Source: Phoenix dactylifera (taxonomy: Eukaryota > Streptophyta > Magnoliopsida > Arecales > Arecaceae). From it: DNA of 64,000 bases. The DNA is taken from the NCBI RefSeq assembly GCF_009389715.1, contig NC_052409.1, positions 4,577,775 through 4,641,774 of the forward strand, written 5' to 3'. Positions 1 to 12,160 of this stretch are shown in pieces (within the stretch, counting starts at the first letter, position 1; every line of letters begins with the position of its first letter). The notes below the pieces were generated by a model, which was not told where the DNA came from, searched no databases, and saw only the letters and a program-made list of their open reading frames with translations. Position numbers and translations under genes: made by a program.

Positions 1-1797
1 AGGCTTCAAACCTTGATCGAGGGGCCGCGGGAGAACTGGACCTATGCCATCTTCTGGCAGTCCTCCGGCGACGCGGCCTCCAGCGCCACCGTCCTCGGCT
101 GGGGCGACGGCTACTACAAGGGCTGCGAGGAGGACAAGCGGAAGCGCAGGCGCGGCGGTCCGGCGGCGGATCAGGAGCACCGTAAGCGCGTGCTCCGGGA
201 GCTCAATTCGCTCATCTCCGGCGGCTCCGGGGTTGCCGCGCCCGACGACACGGTGGAGGAGGAGGTCACGGACACGGAGTGGTTCTTCTTGGTGTCAATG
301 ACGGAATCTTTTGTCGGCGGAACCCGGCTCCCTGGCCAGGCCCTTCTCACCGGAGCGCCGGCGTGGCTCGCCGGAAGGGAGCAGATGGCCGCCTCGCCGT
401 GCGAGCGGGCGCGGCAGGCCCAGGCGTTCGGGCTCCAGACCATGGCCTGCTTCCCCGTAGGCTCCGGCGTCGTCGAGCTCGGATCGACGGAGCGGATCTT
501 GCAGAGCTCCGAGATCCTGACCAAGGTCCGGGCCCTATTCAGGTTTGGAGGCCGCGAGGCGGCAGCCACCGGATCCTGGCCGCCGCCGCCGCCGTGCCAG
601 TCCGAGGGCGAGACCGATCCGTCCGTCCTCTGGGTCCCCGGTCCGATCGTCCACGCCTCTGCCGCTCCCGGGAGCTCGGTCTCGAAGCCCTCTTTCCCGT
701 TCGAAAACCCTATCTCCATCGGTCTCAATGAAAATCCTAGCTCGATCCCGGCCCCCCATCGCTCGCCGCCGCCGCCGCCTCAGAGCAGCAGTACCAATCC
801 CCAGACCCAATCCTTCCTCACGAGAGACTTCAGCTTCTCCGAATTCGGATTGAACGCCTACCCTTCCCCCCCGATCTGCAAGCCAGAATCCGGCGACTTC
901 TCGAATTATGGCGATAGCAAGCGGAATCCTTCCACCCCCGCCGCCAACGGCGGCCTCTTCTTCCACCACGAGATCTCCGCCGAGGGCAAGAACAAGAAAT
1001 CCGCAGTGGCCACATCGAGGGGGAGCAACGAGGAGGGGATTCTCTCCTTCTCATCAGCCGCCATAGCGACGGCAGCCTCGGCCCGCCCCTCCCCCTCCTC
1101 CGGCGGCGCCGGGCTGTTTACGGGCGACTCAGACCATTCCGACCTCGAAGCATCAGTTCGGGAGGTGGAGAGCAGCAGGGTGGCGGAGCCGGAGAAGCGG
1201 CCAAGGAAGCGCGGTCGGAAGCCGGCCAACGGCCGGGAGGAGCCGCTCAACCACGTTGAGGCCGAGCGGCAGCGCCGGGAGAAGCTCAATCAGCGATTCT
1301 ACGCCCTCCGTGCCGTAGTCCCGAATGTGTCCAAGATGGACAAAGCCTCCCTCCTCGCCGACGCGGTCTCCTACATCAGTGAGCTCCGGTCCAAGCTCCA
1401 ATCTCTAGAGCTGGACAAAGAACGCCTCCAATGCCAAGTTGATGCCCTCAAGGAGGAGAGGGACTCTGCATCGGCCCGCCCGCGGCCGCTGCTCGATCTT
1501 GACCCCAAGGCCATGATGAACGGCTGCGGGAGGTGCCACGGGGTGGAGGTGGAGGCGAAGATACTCGGGTCGGAGGCCATGATTCGAGTACAGAGCGACA
1601 AGAGGTTCCATCCGGCCGCGAGGCTGATGATGGCTCTCAGGGAGCTTGATCTTGAAGTCAATTATGCCAGTGTCTCAGTGGTCAAGGACCTCATGATCCA
1701 ACAGGCCACAGTCAAGATGCTGAGCCGGAGCTACACTCAGGAGCAGCTCGCCGCCGCACTCCTCGCCCGAGTTGCCGAGCCACCCCCCCTCCATTGA
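1..1797 (+). CDS. MYC2: MYC2-like bHLH transcription factor (5' end outside window)
   Basis: This is a nuclear bHLH activator of the MYC2/3/4 class, which mediates jasmonate responses and is repressed by JAZ proteins. The frame is open from the first base ([20 protein letters not shown]), so the true start and about 50-60 N-terminal codons lie upstream. Visible in order are the bHLH-MYC_N region with [10 protein letters not shown], a JAZ-interaction-like segment ([14 protein letters not shown]), a [14 protein letters not shown] segment, a proline/serine-rich middle, and the basic helix-loop-helix at about codons 417-470 ([17 protein letters not shown], with the E-box-reading H, E and R). A C-terminal ACT-like domain ends at TGA 1795-1797. 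There is no intron, as is usual for MYC2 orthologues. The coding DNA is very GC-rich compared with the flanks, which fits a monocot. MYC2 versus MYC3/4 cannot be settled here. Confidence 0.93.
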   Translation, partial: RLQTLIEGPRENWTYAIFWQSSGDAASSATVLGWGDGYYKGCEEDKRKRRRGGPAADQEHRKRVLRELNSLISGGSGVAAPDDTVEEEVTDTEWFFLVSMTESFVGGTRLPGQALLTGAPAWLAGREQMAASPCERARQAQAFGLQTMACFPVGSGVVELGSTERILQSSEILTKVRALFRFGGREAAATGSWPPPPPCQSEGETDPSVLWVPGPIVHASAAPGSSVSKPSFPFENPISIGLNENPSSIPAPHRSPPPPPQSSSTNPQTQSFLTRDFSFSEFGLNAYPSPPICKPESGDFSNYGDSKRNPSTPAANGGLFFHHEISAEGKNKKSAVATSRGSNEEGILSFSSAAIATAASARPSPSSGGAGLFTGDSDHSDLEASVREVESSRVAEPEKRPRKRGRKPANGREEPLNHVEAERQRREKLNQRFYALRAVVPNVSKMDKASLLADAVSYISELRSKLQSLELDKERLQCQVDALKEERDSASARPRPLLDLDPKAMMNGCGRCHGVEVEAKILGSEAMIRVQSDKRFHPAARLMMALRELDLEVNYASVSVVKDLMIQQATVKMLSRSYTQEQLAAALLARVAEPPPLH

Positions 1798-2944
1798 TAA
1801 ATTGTGAACTTAATGACCACCATGACCACCTCAAGGTTGTTTATGTGTTGGTGATATGTATCTATGGATAGTTTCAGCTAGTCTGCAGTCTCTTTAGCAT
1901 TGTATGATGAGATGGTAATCTTCTTCTATTAGAGAGAAAGGAGGAGCTGCTGCCCCTGAGAATTTGCAGTGAGTGGTGCTTCTTAAGTGATCTGCTGTTG
2001 TAGAGGATATAGTGTTTTATAGGTATTGATCTCCATGAAGAAGTGTATAGATATTCCTGCATGCCATTGCAGAGAATCTGTTGTTCTATCCGGTAAACAT
2101 GCGTGTATGAGTGTAAATCATCTATATTTGAATGAAGTTAGTGGCCTCTGAGATCAAAACGAGTCCTCCTGTTGCCTTCTTTTATGTTCATATCTCTGAG
2201 GTGGAAACTTCATTAATCTGGATTCTCGTGTGTCTCTTTTATGGAGAAAAGATTGGATCGACGCCAGCAACAAACCCAAGGGAGTGAGGAGCTGTACTCA
2301 GTTCTAGTTTATAGTCATATAGTTTGGTTGTTGTCCTGTGCAGTGGAAACTTGTTATATCTAACTGGTTATTCTTATCTCGTATCTTATCTGGCTTCCTG
2401 CATGGGCTGGAACACCCCATCTTAGCTGCAATCCATTACAGCTTCTCAGTAGTTGCTATTAACTGCGAGTTTGCTTCTGTTATGGTTGGCAATTCACAGG
2501 TCAAACATGGATTCCACCCAGCTTGGTAGGACGAAACCGATTAAAAGATCCCGCTTTGGTGGACTTTGGTGAAGGGTACTGGATTAGGTGTCTTAGATCT
2601 TGGAATGTCGAGCATGCTTCCTTCGAATGCGGCTCGATATGCTTATAACTGGTACTTGATTGTGAACTTATAGAGTATACAGTGTTTCGAGTGATGCCAA
2701 CTGTTTGGTCTTGTTGGTTCATGCATGGAGGTGAAGCATGGCACAGTGTGCGTGGGTGACCATGCCTCAGAGGAATGGTAGTGGGAGGTGGTTAAGGAAG
2801 GAGAATTTGGTATCTAGATGCATCAATTTACTGCAAACCATTAGGAAGTACTCGGTAAGAGAATGACAGGCATGGATGCGAAATTATTGAAGGAATTGAG
2901 ACGGGAGCAAGGGGATACACCCAAAAACACCCGAAAATAGTTGG
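1798..2944. other. 3' flank of the MYC2-like gene, non-coding
   Basis: This stretch follows the MYC2-like stop codon and must hold its 3' UTR, roughly to 2150. I see no conserved coding frame, RNA gene or clear repeat; short open frames here show no family likeness. Confidence 0.5.
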
Positions 2945-2950
2945 AAAGAT

Positions 2951-3369
2951 TGTTGGAAGTCTATTGCTTATCCTTTTGTACTAGAATTCTATTCCTAATT
3001 TATCTTTATGTCTTATCCCAATTCATTCTAGTCAGAATAGTTTGGCTTTTAGTGCTAGTTCATTTTAGTTAGATGTATAAGTTTGTTTTTTAGTTGAAGC
3101 GAAATATTGATGTTTTTATCTTTTAGTGGTAGAGAGTATGGTTTTATAAATAAGAGGAAAGAGTTACGTGAAGAGTTAGAAAGAATTCTTTTTGATGAAG
3201 AAATGTGTCGTAGGAGAAACCAATCTTATTATTTCGGCTTTTATTTTCTTTTAAATAAATTTATTTTTTCTTTCAATTTTTTTCTTTATTTTTATTTGAT
3301 TTAACTGATGTTTGTTCTGGATCCTGAGTTGATATGGTCGATCTACTTTGGATAGCATGCCGTTCTACA
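2951..3369 (+). mobile_element. Solo LTR, probably Copia type
   Basis: This 419-bp block begins TGTTGG and ends TTCTACA, the TG...CA termini of LTRs. It is flanked on both sides by the same AAAGAT (2945-2950 and 3370-3375), the 5-6 bp target duplication expected from LTR integration. No internal element sequence follows, so this is a solo LTR, a fossil left by recombination between two LTRs. Its last ~55 bases resemble the LTR end preceding the primer-binding site at 47397, which suggests the same family. The intact duplication suggests moderate age. Confidence 0.75.
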
Positions 3370-3375
3370 AAAGAT

Positions 3376-5227
3376 TGATTTGATAAAGCAATAAAAAAAG
3401 TAAAAAACAATAATTTAAGGGGAAAACCATGATGTTCTTACCTTGTTCCAATTTGGTTAGATCAAATGTAAGTAATAGAATGAATACATTTCCTACATAA
3501 TATAGAAATGAATGGTAGGGAAAGAAACTGGGACGAGAATCCAACTGAAGTTTTATGACTTGTGAGACTTCATAAAGAATCATGAATGTCAGCCGGATTA
3601 CTTCCGTAAACAGTCAGCTCACTGAGGTTTTAAATGCTTTGTGGTGTTGTTCGAGAGCTAACTTACAGACACTCCCATTAGGGTCTTTTCTCATCAATGG
3701 AGGTGATGCCGTGTGGTTGTGGGATTTTAATGGTGACATGGATTATTTCTGCCCAAAGTCAGCAGAAGTAGTCCTCATGAAACTGGTGATTAACAATAAA
3801 AGGCCTCGAGGAAACGAATAGAATTAAAAATGGGCCATTGAGTTGGCTAGGAGACGTTTCCTCCCTCAAACAAAGAAAGTTGCCCCATTAAGTAGAACTA
3901 GAACAGTAGTATTACTGTTAAGGAGTAGAGAATGCAGCCATTCTTCTCTCCATTTTTTTCCTTTCATTTGATTATTTATTTTTGGATGGCAATAAGTTGG
4001 CTGAGCAAGCCGTAATTATAAGTCCTCTCTTGCATCATAGAGATAATATATGCTAGAATCTGGTGAAACCCCCAAGGAACATGGTTCAACCCAATCTAAG
4101 CAGATGGACCCTAGTTATCTAGTGCAATTAGTAAAGCCAATCAGCTGCTTAGTTGTTCTTGTGAACAAAAAATATGGGTGAACAGAAAACTAGCATCCCC
4201 CCCTCTCCCAACCCAACCAAATAAAAATAATAAAAAACAGATAGAAAGAAAGAAAATAGGAAAAAAAAAAAGAAGACGAACTTGATTTTCTCGAGTCCTT
4301 CTGGAGCCTTGTGTTATAGTATTCAAGTAGGAATTCCTCGGAGAGGTGGATTCATCTCAAGCAACTATTACTAGCAAGACCGGGCAATCACTCTCAACAA
4401 TCATTCCCACTCCACAATTCTATCACTATTGTCTATTAAGAGTTGATCTAGTCGTACTAGTTTTTATAATTGACTTCTTCTGTGTAATACTAATTGATAG
4501 GACCTCATTAAAAAGTACGACAACACCTCATGCATCGAAACCCATGGTTATGGATCCAGATATGTTAATATATATGGAATATTTTTTTTCCAAGTGCAAT
4601 TTCTTAGTATATGAAAAAAAGAGAAAATGCTTTCGTTATTGTGAAATAATAAAAGTCATGACCAAAATTCATGGAGGTCCAAGCTTCGGACCTCAAAGGT
4701 GAATCTATACTGATAGCCATGGCTACCATGGCCTTGGCTGTCATTGAAGTAGCAATAACATCATGGCATCTAATTCCAGCTTTAGCCCAACTTACGGCAA
4801 GAACAGTAGAACCTTCAGTATTCTACTTTACCTGCCCTTGGAGAGGTGGCTTCAACCGCACCCAGACTGAAGGTTTAGGTGTTCTATGATAAGCGATATT
4901 TAAGGTTTGAACCATGCCCTGGGGGCTTGGTCAAATGCTTCATCCATCCAATAAGAAGCAAAATACTTGATCTACTGAGGTATTCAGGTCTGCAAATCGA
5001 CCAAGCTGTTCATGAACAGCTCCAGTCTGGATCTATAAGCAGCTTGTTTGAACTCGGTTCAGCTAAGAGATAAACTGAGCTTGAATATTTTTTTTTAAAG
5101 CTTGACTTCCAAATGTGCCGAGCTTGAACACCCATTGGCTTGTAAAAATAAGAGATTATCTTAGCTTGACAAGAGTCTTATTCAAGCTTGGTGTCCCACG
5201 ACAAAAGTAGCCTTTTCTTTCTTTCAT
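3376..5227. other. Intergenic, no gene recognised
   Basis: AT-rich sequence with poly-A and poly-T runs. Several short open frames exist, but none shows a family motif, splice context or codon pattern I can support. Confidence 0.5.
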
Positions 5228-5400
5228 TCTTTTTTTTTTTTTTAATAAGACGGATGGATCATATATTTTTAGTATGAATACATTTAACAAAATCAAAAAA
5301 TAAAATATTACAAAGTGTGATCAAAATAGCCGACAGGTCAATCACTAGTAGGCTGACTAATTGATTGATATCAAAAGACAAATAATTAATATTCAAAAAG
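5228..5400 (-). mobile_element. LINE 3' end (L1-type), truncated
   Basis: Read on the minus strand, this ends in a poly-A (poly-T at 5229-5244). Just before it lies a frame reading LFFDFVKCIHTKNI then stop, close to the tail of the LINE RNase H domain seen at 18.5 kb (LLFTDFIGCIHTHNV). It is a short 3' remnant; the 5' limit near 5400 is approximate. Confidence 0.55.
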
Positions 5401-6536
5401 GTTTACCACACACCATGGTACGGTTGGGCGCCACTGAGGCCTGGAATGGAATTGAGTTGCTTCAATAGATAGCATTATTCTTATTCCATTCATCATGAAT
5501 GGCATGTGAGATTGAAAGCACGGGCTCCAGGAGCTGTTGAGCTCCAAAAGATGTTTTGAACTTTAACATTAAAGATAGACTTTAGATTCCTTTTATGATC
5601 CAAGTATATAAACGGGCACAAAATTAATCATTGACCTTTTGATCTAATATAACTTGATCAGCTGTCCAATTCATCCGATTTTTTTTTTTCTTGAGAAAAA
5701 GGAGGAGCAAGATTCCACCCGCTTCATTCATCTGTCTCCATGCCATGATTGTGGATCACGCTGAGAAGAACAAGGAAATATTCATGTGAATAAAAAGAAA
5801 GCATAATATCTTTTGGATTTTTTTGAGAAAAGTGAAAGATAATATCTTTTGGATTTATTTTGTCTTTATTATATATATATATACATACTTGATAAATAGT
5901 CTCCTCGCCGAGCTATTATAAAAATTATATCCTACACTACATGTACCATACCAGTGCATGATGTAGGATATATTTTTTTTTCTTTGTTGGACTACAAGAT
6001 GACCTTATGGTTATGGATCATTGGATTCAACTCCAGTGAGACCAAAGCTTTTGATATATTTTTAAAATCAAACCTTCATGTCGGTTTGGAAAACACAGAT
6101 AAAATTTATTCTGCACTTCTGATCCCAAGGAAGCTCAATAAAAAAAAACAGTCTATCTACCTCTTAACATCAAGACTTAAGAGCGCACTCAATAACTCTT
6201 TTCATAAGCGAGTGTATTGTATTTAATAAGAAGCAAAATACTTTATTGGAATATGATTTTCCTTTGTTTAAAATTCCGATAAACCCAATGAAAACAAATA
6301 TCTTGTAGAACATATAATTATTCATGTCTGCACGCCAATGGGTGTGAAGGGATTGATCTTAAAGGATAATAATTTGGCCGCATTTTTTTCTACTCATCAT
6401 TGATAAAAAGAATGCGAAGCTGTGATGCTTCTACTTGCTCCCAGATAATTGGACTGATTTCTTTAGAATCGCATGGAGAGTGCGAATCCTGATAACAATA
6501 CACCATATAAACTGGAACGATACTTTCAAGCACCAC
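5401..6536. other. Intergenic, no gene recognised
   Basis: AT-rich sequence between the LINE tail and the tRNA gene. A short TA run lies near 5870. I see no coding gene or recognisable repeat. Confidence 0.45.
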
Positions 6537-6622
6537 GGGGTGGTGGCGCAGTTGGCTAGCGCGTAGGTCTCATAGCATTCTGAGTGATCCTGAGGTCGAG
6601 AGTTCGAGCCTCTCTCACCCCA
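6537..6622 (+). tRNA. tRNA-Met (CAT), elongator type, with a short intron
   Basis: An 86-nt gene that folds as a cloverleaf. The acceptor arms are GGGGTGG (6537-6543) and TCACCCC (6615-6621), with discriminator A at 6622. The A-box region is GTGGCGCAGTTGGC and the B-box region GAGTTCGAGCC. The anticodon CAT is at 6571-6573. About 12 nt just 3' of the anticodon (around 6575-6586) interrupt the anticodon stem and are the expected intron; among plant nuclear tRNAs, introns are typical of elongator tRNA-Met and tRNA-Tyr. A CAA lies shortly upstream, as is common at plant Pol III starts, and a T run follows. Confidence 0.95.
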
Positions 6623-6627
6623 TAGTC

Positions 6628-6633
6628 TTTTTT
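6628..6633 (+). terminator. Pol III terminator of tRNA-Met
   Basis: A run of six T begins six bases after the tRNA, the standard RNA polymerase III stop. Confidence 0.8.
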
Positions 6634-8631
6634 AAATTCTAAATGTTTAGTATTTTACGAATCTCTATGAACGAAGTTTCTCATTTTTTTGGATTTGACC
6701 CTTTTTGGTTCCTTTTTTTTTTTTTTGTGTACCATTTCTTTTTCCTAAATCTCAGTGAGTATTTGCACGCTTTTAAATAATTCAAGCTAGTTTTCAAAAA
6801 GTAACATCTTCTCAAATGTTAGATATTTTATGAATATATGAGTCCTTCAAGTATATAAATTATTTTTATTATTTTATTCTAACTTTTCAAGTTTAAGTAA
6901 TTTTTTCATTCAAAAAAAAAGTTGAAGTATTCTTTTAAGCAACATATGCTTAGGGTTTTATGGAGACAAATTAGATAATATTTCTTGGATTTTCTATTAA
7001 AAAACAGATAAATTGTTAAAATTAATTTTTTAAAGAAAGGCAACTTGAAATATTCAAGTTGACGCAACTAATTGAAGTCTTTTATCTATGCATATTATAG
7101 AATCTCTGATCAGCCAGTAGACCCAAAAGATTAGAAGTATCCCTCTTAGTAAGAAAAATTCTAAATGATGTTTTTATTAGCGGCATATTTAAAAAAGATT
7201 CTCCCTATACTTTCTTATTCTCCTATTTTATGCTTTGACGGGGCACGGTCTCTCTTCCATTTCTATCTCCCACCACCCATCCCAGCCAAATCCATCCTTT
7301 TACTTCTAGGAACCTAAATCTAATTACCAAAGCACTCAACCGATCATAGCTAAAGCTGTCAATGAGTTTGGTTAGGATTCGATTTGACCTAAAATCTAAC
7401 CCAATCTGACCTGATCCGACCCAATAATCTTCTCTCTCTCTCTCTCTACTGTCATTTCTCGGAGCTTTCTCATGAGCTGCCTCTATGATCTTCATGAATG
7501 AGATGCCCTCCTCCTCCCTCATCTCCTCGCTGCCTAGGGCTTGGCTTTGGGTCCCTGCCTCTCCTCCCTCTGGAGCCCAATGCCTCTTGATCCATGCTCC
7601 ATCCCCTTCAATCTTCGCTGGGTGTTGAAAGATCTTTTGATCTCATCTCCATCGATTCTTTCCTCTCTTCTTTTTTTTTTTTTTTGATTTTTTTGGTTGA
7701 TTTTATAAGTAGAGATGAATCTGCTCTGCTACATTGCACCAGTGTCACTTGATCAGGGGAGTGGGAGAACCTGCTGATGGAGATGTTGAAGGTGAAGTAG
7801 CTATTGCTCCTAAAGCTATGGTGGCAGATGCTCCATCCCCTCCAATGGTTCCTAAATCGATGATCATGGAGCTCGAATCGATTGCTCTAGTAGATAGACG
7901 ATGGCAACAGAAGCATAGGGCTATAGACGCCTGAAAGCCCACATGAATATGGGGCTTGGGCCTAGAAAATAGGCCCAAAGGCCGAGCAAATCAAGGCCAC
8001 TTCTCACCCTTAGGTCTCAGCTCCTAGGTGGTCAAGCCACATTGCCTTGACTCACCGAATAGGGTTCACCAAAGGCACAGAGGGTCAAGCCAACTCACAC
8101 CATAGAGAATTCAATCAACATGATTCAATTCTAGCCATTGATGCCATAAAAAGAGTAACTCTAGCTGCCGAGACTCCTTATGGGCTGCGCTCCCATCAAT
8201 CCAAAGGTAAATTCGGACGAAGGAGTGTGAATCGTTCTTTCTATCCTCTGCTTCACCGTTTTCATGCTGTGTTGGTGGAACATTCTGCCCGCAATGCTGA
8301 CAGAAGATCTTAAAACTCCACCGTAACTTCTCTAACTTGTTACAAACTCTGTTGTTATTTAGGGATTAAACCTTGGATCACAAATCTATGTGGATAAGAA
8401 GGCAAGCCGAGCATACGAATTAGGTGATCCATGCACCAAAACATTAACGTCAAGCGTTTTGATGACAGGCATCCATCACTTGGCTCTGTCATGGAGCCCA
8501 ATAACACCTAGTTGGACACATGTCACTTGTTTATTGCTATAGGAGAGCCAGCAAGCTCTCCATGGTTTTAAGGGGGTTTATGTTAATGGCACGACGTGTT
8601 AAGGGTCACATAGACGTCCCTGGATCATAAC

Positions 8632-8634
<3 letters not shown>
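6634..8634. other. Intergenic; unplaced open frames at 7.7-8.3 kb
   Basis: AT-rich up to about 7200, then a more balanced stretch (7220-8600) with a short CT run at about 7431-7447 and open frames at 7734-7934 and 8047-8313. Neither frame has a motif I recognise or a splice context. The composition suggests an old gene fragment or transposon remnant, but I cannot name it. Confidence 0.4.
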
Positions 8635-8689
<55 letters not shown>

Positions 8690-8725
8690 ATATATATGTA
8701 TATATGTATGTATGTATGTATGTAT
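8635..8725. repeat. Compound microsatellite (TC)n-(TATC)n-(TA)n-(TATG)n
   Basis: An uninterrupted TC run passes into TATC units, then TA, then TATG units. This is a typical hypervariable plant microsatellite. Confidence 0.95.
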
Positions 8726-8886
8726 AAATGCCGATGGTTTTTCATGTCAAGTATAGAATATTTGTTAATCTATGACATCCTCCATCCCCTGTATCCTTTG
8801 TTTTCTAGTTTCTATTTCCTTGGTACCATCAAAGGGATTAAAAGAACGGCAAAGTGTGATTATTATACTAAAAGCAGGGTCTGTTA

Positions 8887-9082
8887 GGGTGCTGAAAATA
8901 ATTAAGGTGGGATGAAATTTTTGCAGTGGAGGTTTCAGGTTCAAAATTAAGGTGGGACAGGGATGTCTCAAAAGGTAGTCTTAACTTTGGAAAATAATTT
9001 ATTAGTTTGTAGAGGTGGTTTATCTTACCCCCTGCTTTTTTAGGTTAGCTGTCGTCCCGGCTTCCCATCTATTTTAGCACCC
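8887..9082. mobile_element. Possible small MITE with imperfect inverted ends
   Basis: The left end GGGTGCTGAAAATA and the reverse complement of the right end GGGTGCTAAAATA match with one difference over the first 13-14 bases, enclosing about 196 bp. No clear target duplication is visible, so this could be chance or an old non-autonomous DNA transposon. Confidence 0.3.
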
Positions 9083-12027
9083 ATGCTTTTTTTAGCTATC
9101 ATGACGTCTGAACAGAAGCTTTGATCATTAACTTGCTGGTAAAACCTTACCGCATCAATAAGATATTCCAAAATTCGAAAAGAGCCTTCGATCAACTCAT
9201 AAAAAGCTCAGAATTTGATCTTATTGTCCGTTGTGGTCCCTCCTCATACCTCATTTGAATTTTATAGAGACAGTAGAGCGTGGGGTTCTTAGAAAACCGA
9301 AAAGAGAGAGAGAAAAAAATTGCTGCTTTGTCGGATGTTCAGAACTTCAGATGGTTAATTATATTCAAATTTGGCTGAAATTTTGGTATGTTATTTATGG
9401 CATTGAGCGACGGTTTGGATCGTTGAAAATCATTCTCTATTGATTATTTTAAGTATAAATATTTGATGAGATCTATTTTCTATTTTGTTATTTATTATTA
9501 AAATAAATCTTATTGGTGATGAATGTTCTTATTGTGTAGCCTTCTATTGAACTAGAGAAAATCTAATAAAAGTCTCGTATTTGCTGGACTAAGTCTCGTA
9601 TTTTTTTTTCTTCACATAAAAGGGTTTTTCATGTTAAAAAATGTGCTTTGATTATTTTGCCTGTTAATTGCTTGAGTAGATTATTATTGCTTGATAAATG
9701 ATATCCTATTTAATTACACAAAAAGAAAAAAAAATTTGTGGCATCATTATTTCTTGATTACATTTTTTTTTTCAATATTATCGAATATGATATTCATATT
9801 GAATCCATAGTTAATCTGAGTTAAACAAATGTGACATGAAGTATACCGATGGTTGCAGGGGAGACTTGGGATTAATGTCGCATTCGTAGGTAATCTCTGA
9901 TTTTATTTACTTGCTATGGATACATAGTTTAGCTTAAAGTAACATTTTTTATGGAAAGCTTGCAGCATGACCTTGCACCAGTAGGAGTGCTACCTGAATT
10001 GTTCAGGCCTTGAGATGCCGGCAGTCAGGAGACTTGACCTTCACACTTCTTATGGTCATCAAAGGAACTAAGAAGTCAGAAAGGCTGGTTTCTATGAATT
10101 GTGTCTTAATTTCGAAGGTCACATAAAGTATCATCTTGTGTCCTAAGCAAGCTCACTAATCAGGTACCTAACTTTATTAACAAGTATAAAAGCAAACCAT
10201 TTGATGGATATAACCATAAGTATCAGCTCTTGTCCCAACTATTTAATCTCTTTCTTTACCATCTAATCTGAGTTTAGCACAACTCGATATCGGGCACTAA
10301 TTTGAGAAACCTAGAGTGATGGAAACATTTCAACTAATTGAGAGATTTCCCTGTTTTTAAAAACACATCATCCTCTCAATTTTTAGGTTTTCATTGTTTT
10401 TTTTATCCCCCTCCTGCAGCCTCAAACCAATCGACATGAAAGGCGGGTTCTACATACTTGTAAAAGAGATGGTGTAGCTGTTCCAAAAGCATGATTACCA
10501 GCCAATTCCCTCTTAGAAACTACTTCGAAGGGCGTAATTATCAGTTGGCTTTGTCTTCGTGTCTGTACTCTTGCTATGTGCTTGGAGATTCAAGTAGATT
10601 GTAATATAAATTATTTAAATTTTCCATACTGAAACACAGATAATTCTTTATATATGGGTAGTTTAGACACAGTAGATTGTAATATAAATGAAGTTACTTT
10701 AAAATAAAATATACAATGAATTCATCTGATACAACCCCTTGATAGTAGCAATGAAGCTTTTTTTTTTCTTTCTGTAAATCTATCTATAATACGAACCAGA
10801 GCAGAAGCAAAAAGAAAAAGTAATGTCTAAAATCTAAACTAGAGAAAGCACATAAAGACCAATTAGCGAGCTATTAGAATTTTGATTTACGAGTAGTTCA
10901 AACATGGTAGATTGTATCGATGGGTTGGATTTTCATTTCAAAGCCTTTTATATTCACATCTTATCTAATTGAATTTGAGATAAAAAAAATTACCAGCCCA
11001 ACATGATCCAGTTTTATATGCCTGTTTACACAGTGTAATGGTGAACTCATCATGTTCTGTCTGGGTGTTGTAGGTGTGTCTTCACTTTCCCCTTGGGTTG
11101 TACAAGACTTAGATTCTGATCAATAAAATTTTGCCTGGCTACATATGTTATTAAGTGTAACCTAGGGGATGTATGATTGATAGATTTGCGACGGCTACCA
11201 ATAGATTTTATCTCAAAGCCTCGTGGTGTCTAAAACGTCCAAGAGGGCCAAAAGAAGTTTCCAATCATTTGGACTGTTGCACGTGCAGCCAGGTGCACTA
11301 GAATGAATTCATGTCACGTGCGTCAAGTTACTTCGTAAATGGCCATCGTTATCCACAAAAGAAAACAAAAATTCTATTAATATTAAATTATTTTACTATT
11401 ACAAAAATGAGATAATAGATTAATTATTCTTTTTAGTATAATCGATAAATTAACCTATTAGAGTCTGAATTCATCCGTAAAAATTAAAAAATAAAATATC
11501 TAATAATTGAATAGAAAGAATTATCGAAGAATACTGTAATGTAGTCTCAACAAATTTGGCATATAAAATACCACCCAATCAGCTATACTAATAATTATAT
11601 ATATATAATTTTAATAAAAAGTAATACATATACAGTAATACTGTAGAAGAAGATGATAGAGTTTAGCACCAGTAAACAATAAATTTGAAAGCCATTGGCT
11701 AATTGAGTCTCTCTTCGCATACTCAAAGCCAGTAATTTTAGTAATCCAACTTTGTGGTATCAAAATCTTTGTTGTATCATGGACAAGCCACCCCACAAGA
11801 TTCGCGCCGCCAACATCATGTTTTGCCATGTTGTAATTTTCAATTAAAAATTAGACACCGTCCGCGACCGCCAGCCATTTTCTTCATAAAAAATTTGAAG
11901 TAAAAAAATCCACCAGCTATATGGATTTGATGTTTTAACTCCATTCATCCATGGGTGAGTTCTTGGGACCAAATGAGGGTCCGATTTTACCCCCTTTCGC
12001 GTAGACACCAACTGCAATAATAATTAG

Positions 12028-12028
<1 letters not shown>
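9083..12028. other. Intergenic and promoter region of the WEB gene, no gene recognised
   Basis: AT-rich DNA without a convincing coding frame. Several CACGTG/CACGTGCGTC-type motifs occur near 11280-11325, but I cannot assign them to a promoter. Confidence 0.4.

Positions 12029-12066
<38 letters not shown>
12029..12066. repeat. (CT)n microsatellite in the WEB gene 5' leader
   Basis: A run of about 19 CT units lies roughly 95 bases before the start codon. CT-rich tracts are common in plant 5' UTRs, so it is probably transcribed. Confidence 0.85.
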
Positions 12067-12069
<3 letters not shown>

Positions 12070-12160
12070 GTTGTGTGATAAACCCCAGCATTTCCATCCT
12101 CCAAACTCTAGAGCTCCCACCTTGTGGGCTCTGCTCTTCTCTTCTCTTTCTCTGGTGACA

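Noticed and set aside
171-1661. Several antisense and shifted open frames in the MYC2-like gene
   Set aside because: They arise from high GC and show no domain; the sense frame has clear bHLH-MYC_N and bHLH motifs.
7734-8313. Two open frames of 66 and 88 codons
   Set aside because: No family resemblance; they could be part of an old repeat. Kept only as a remark.
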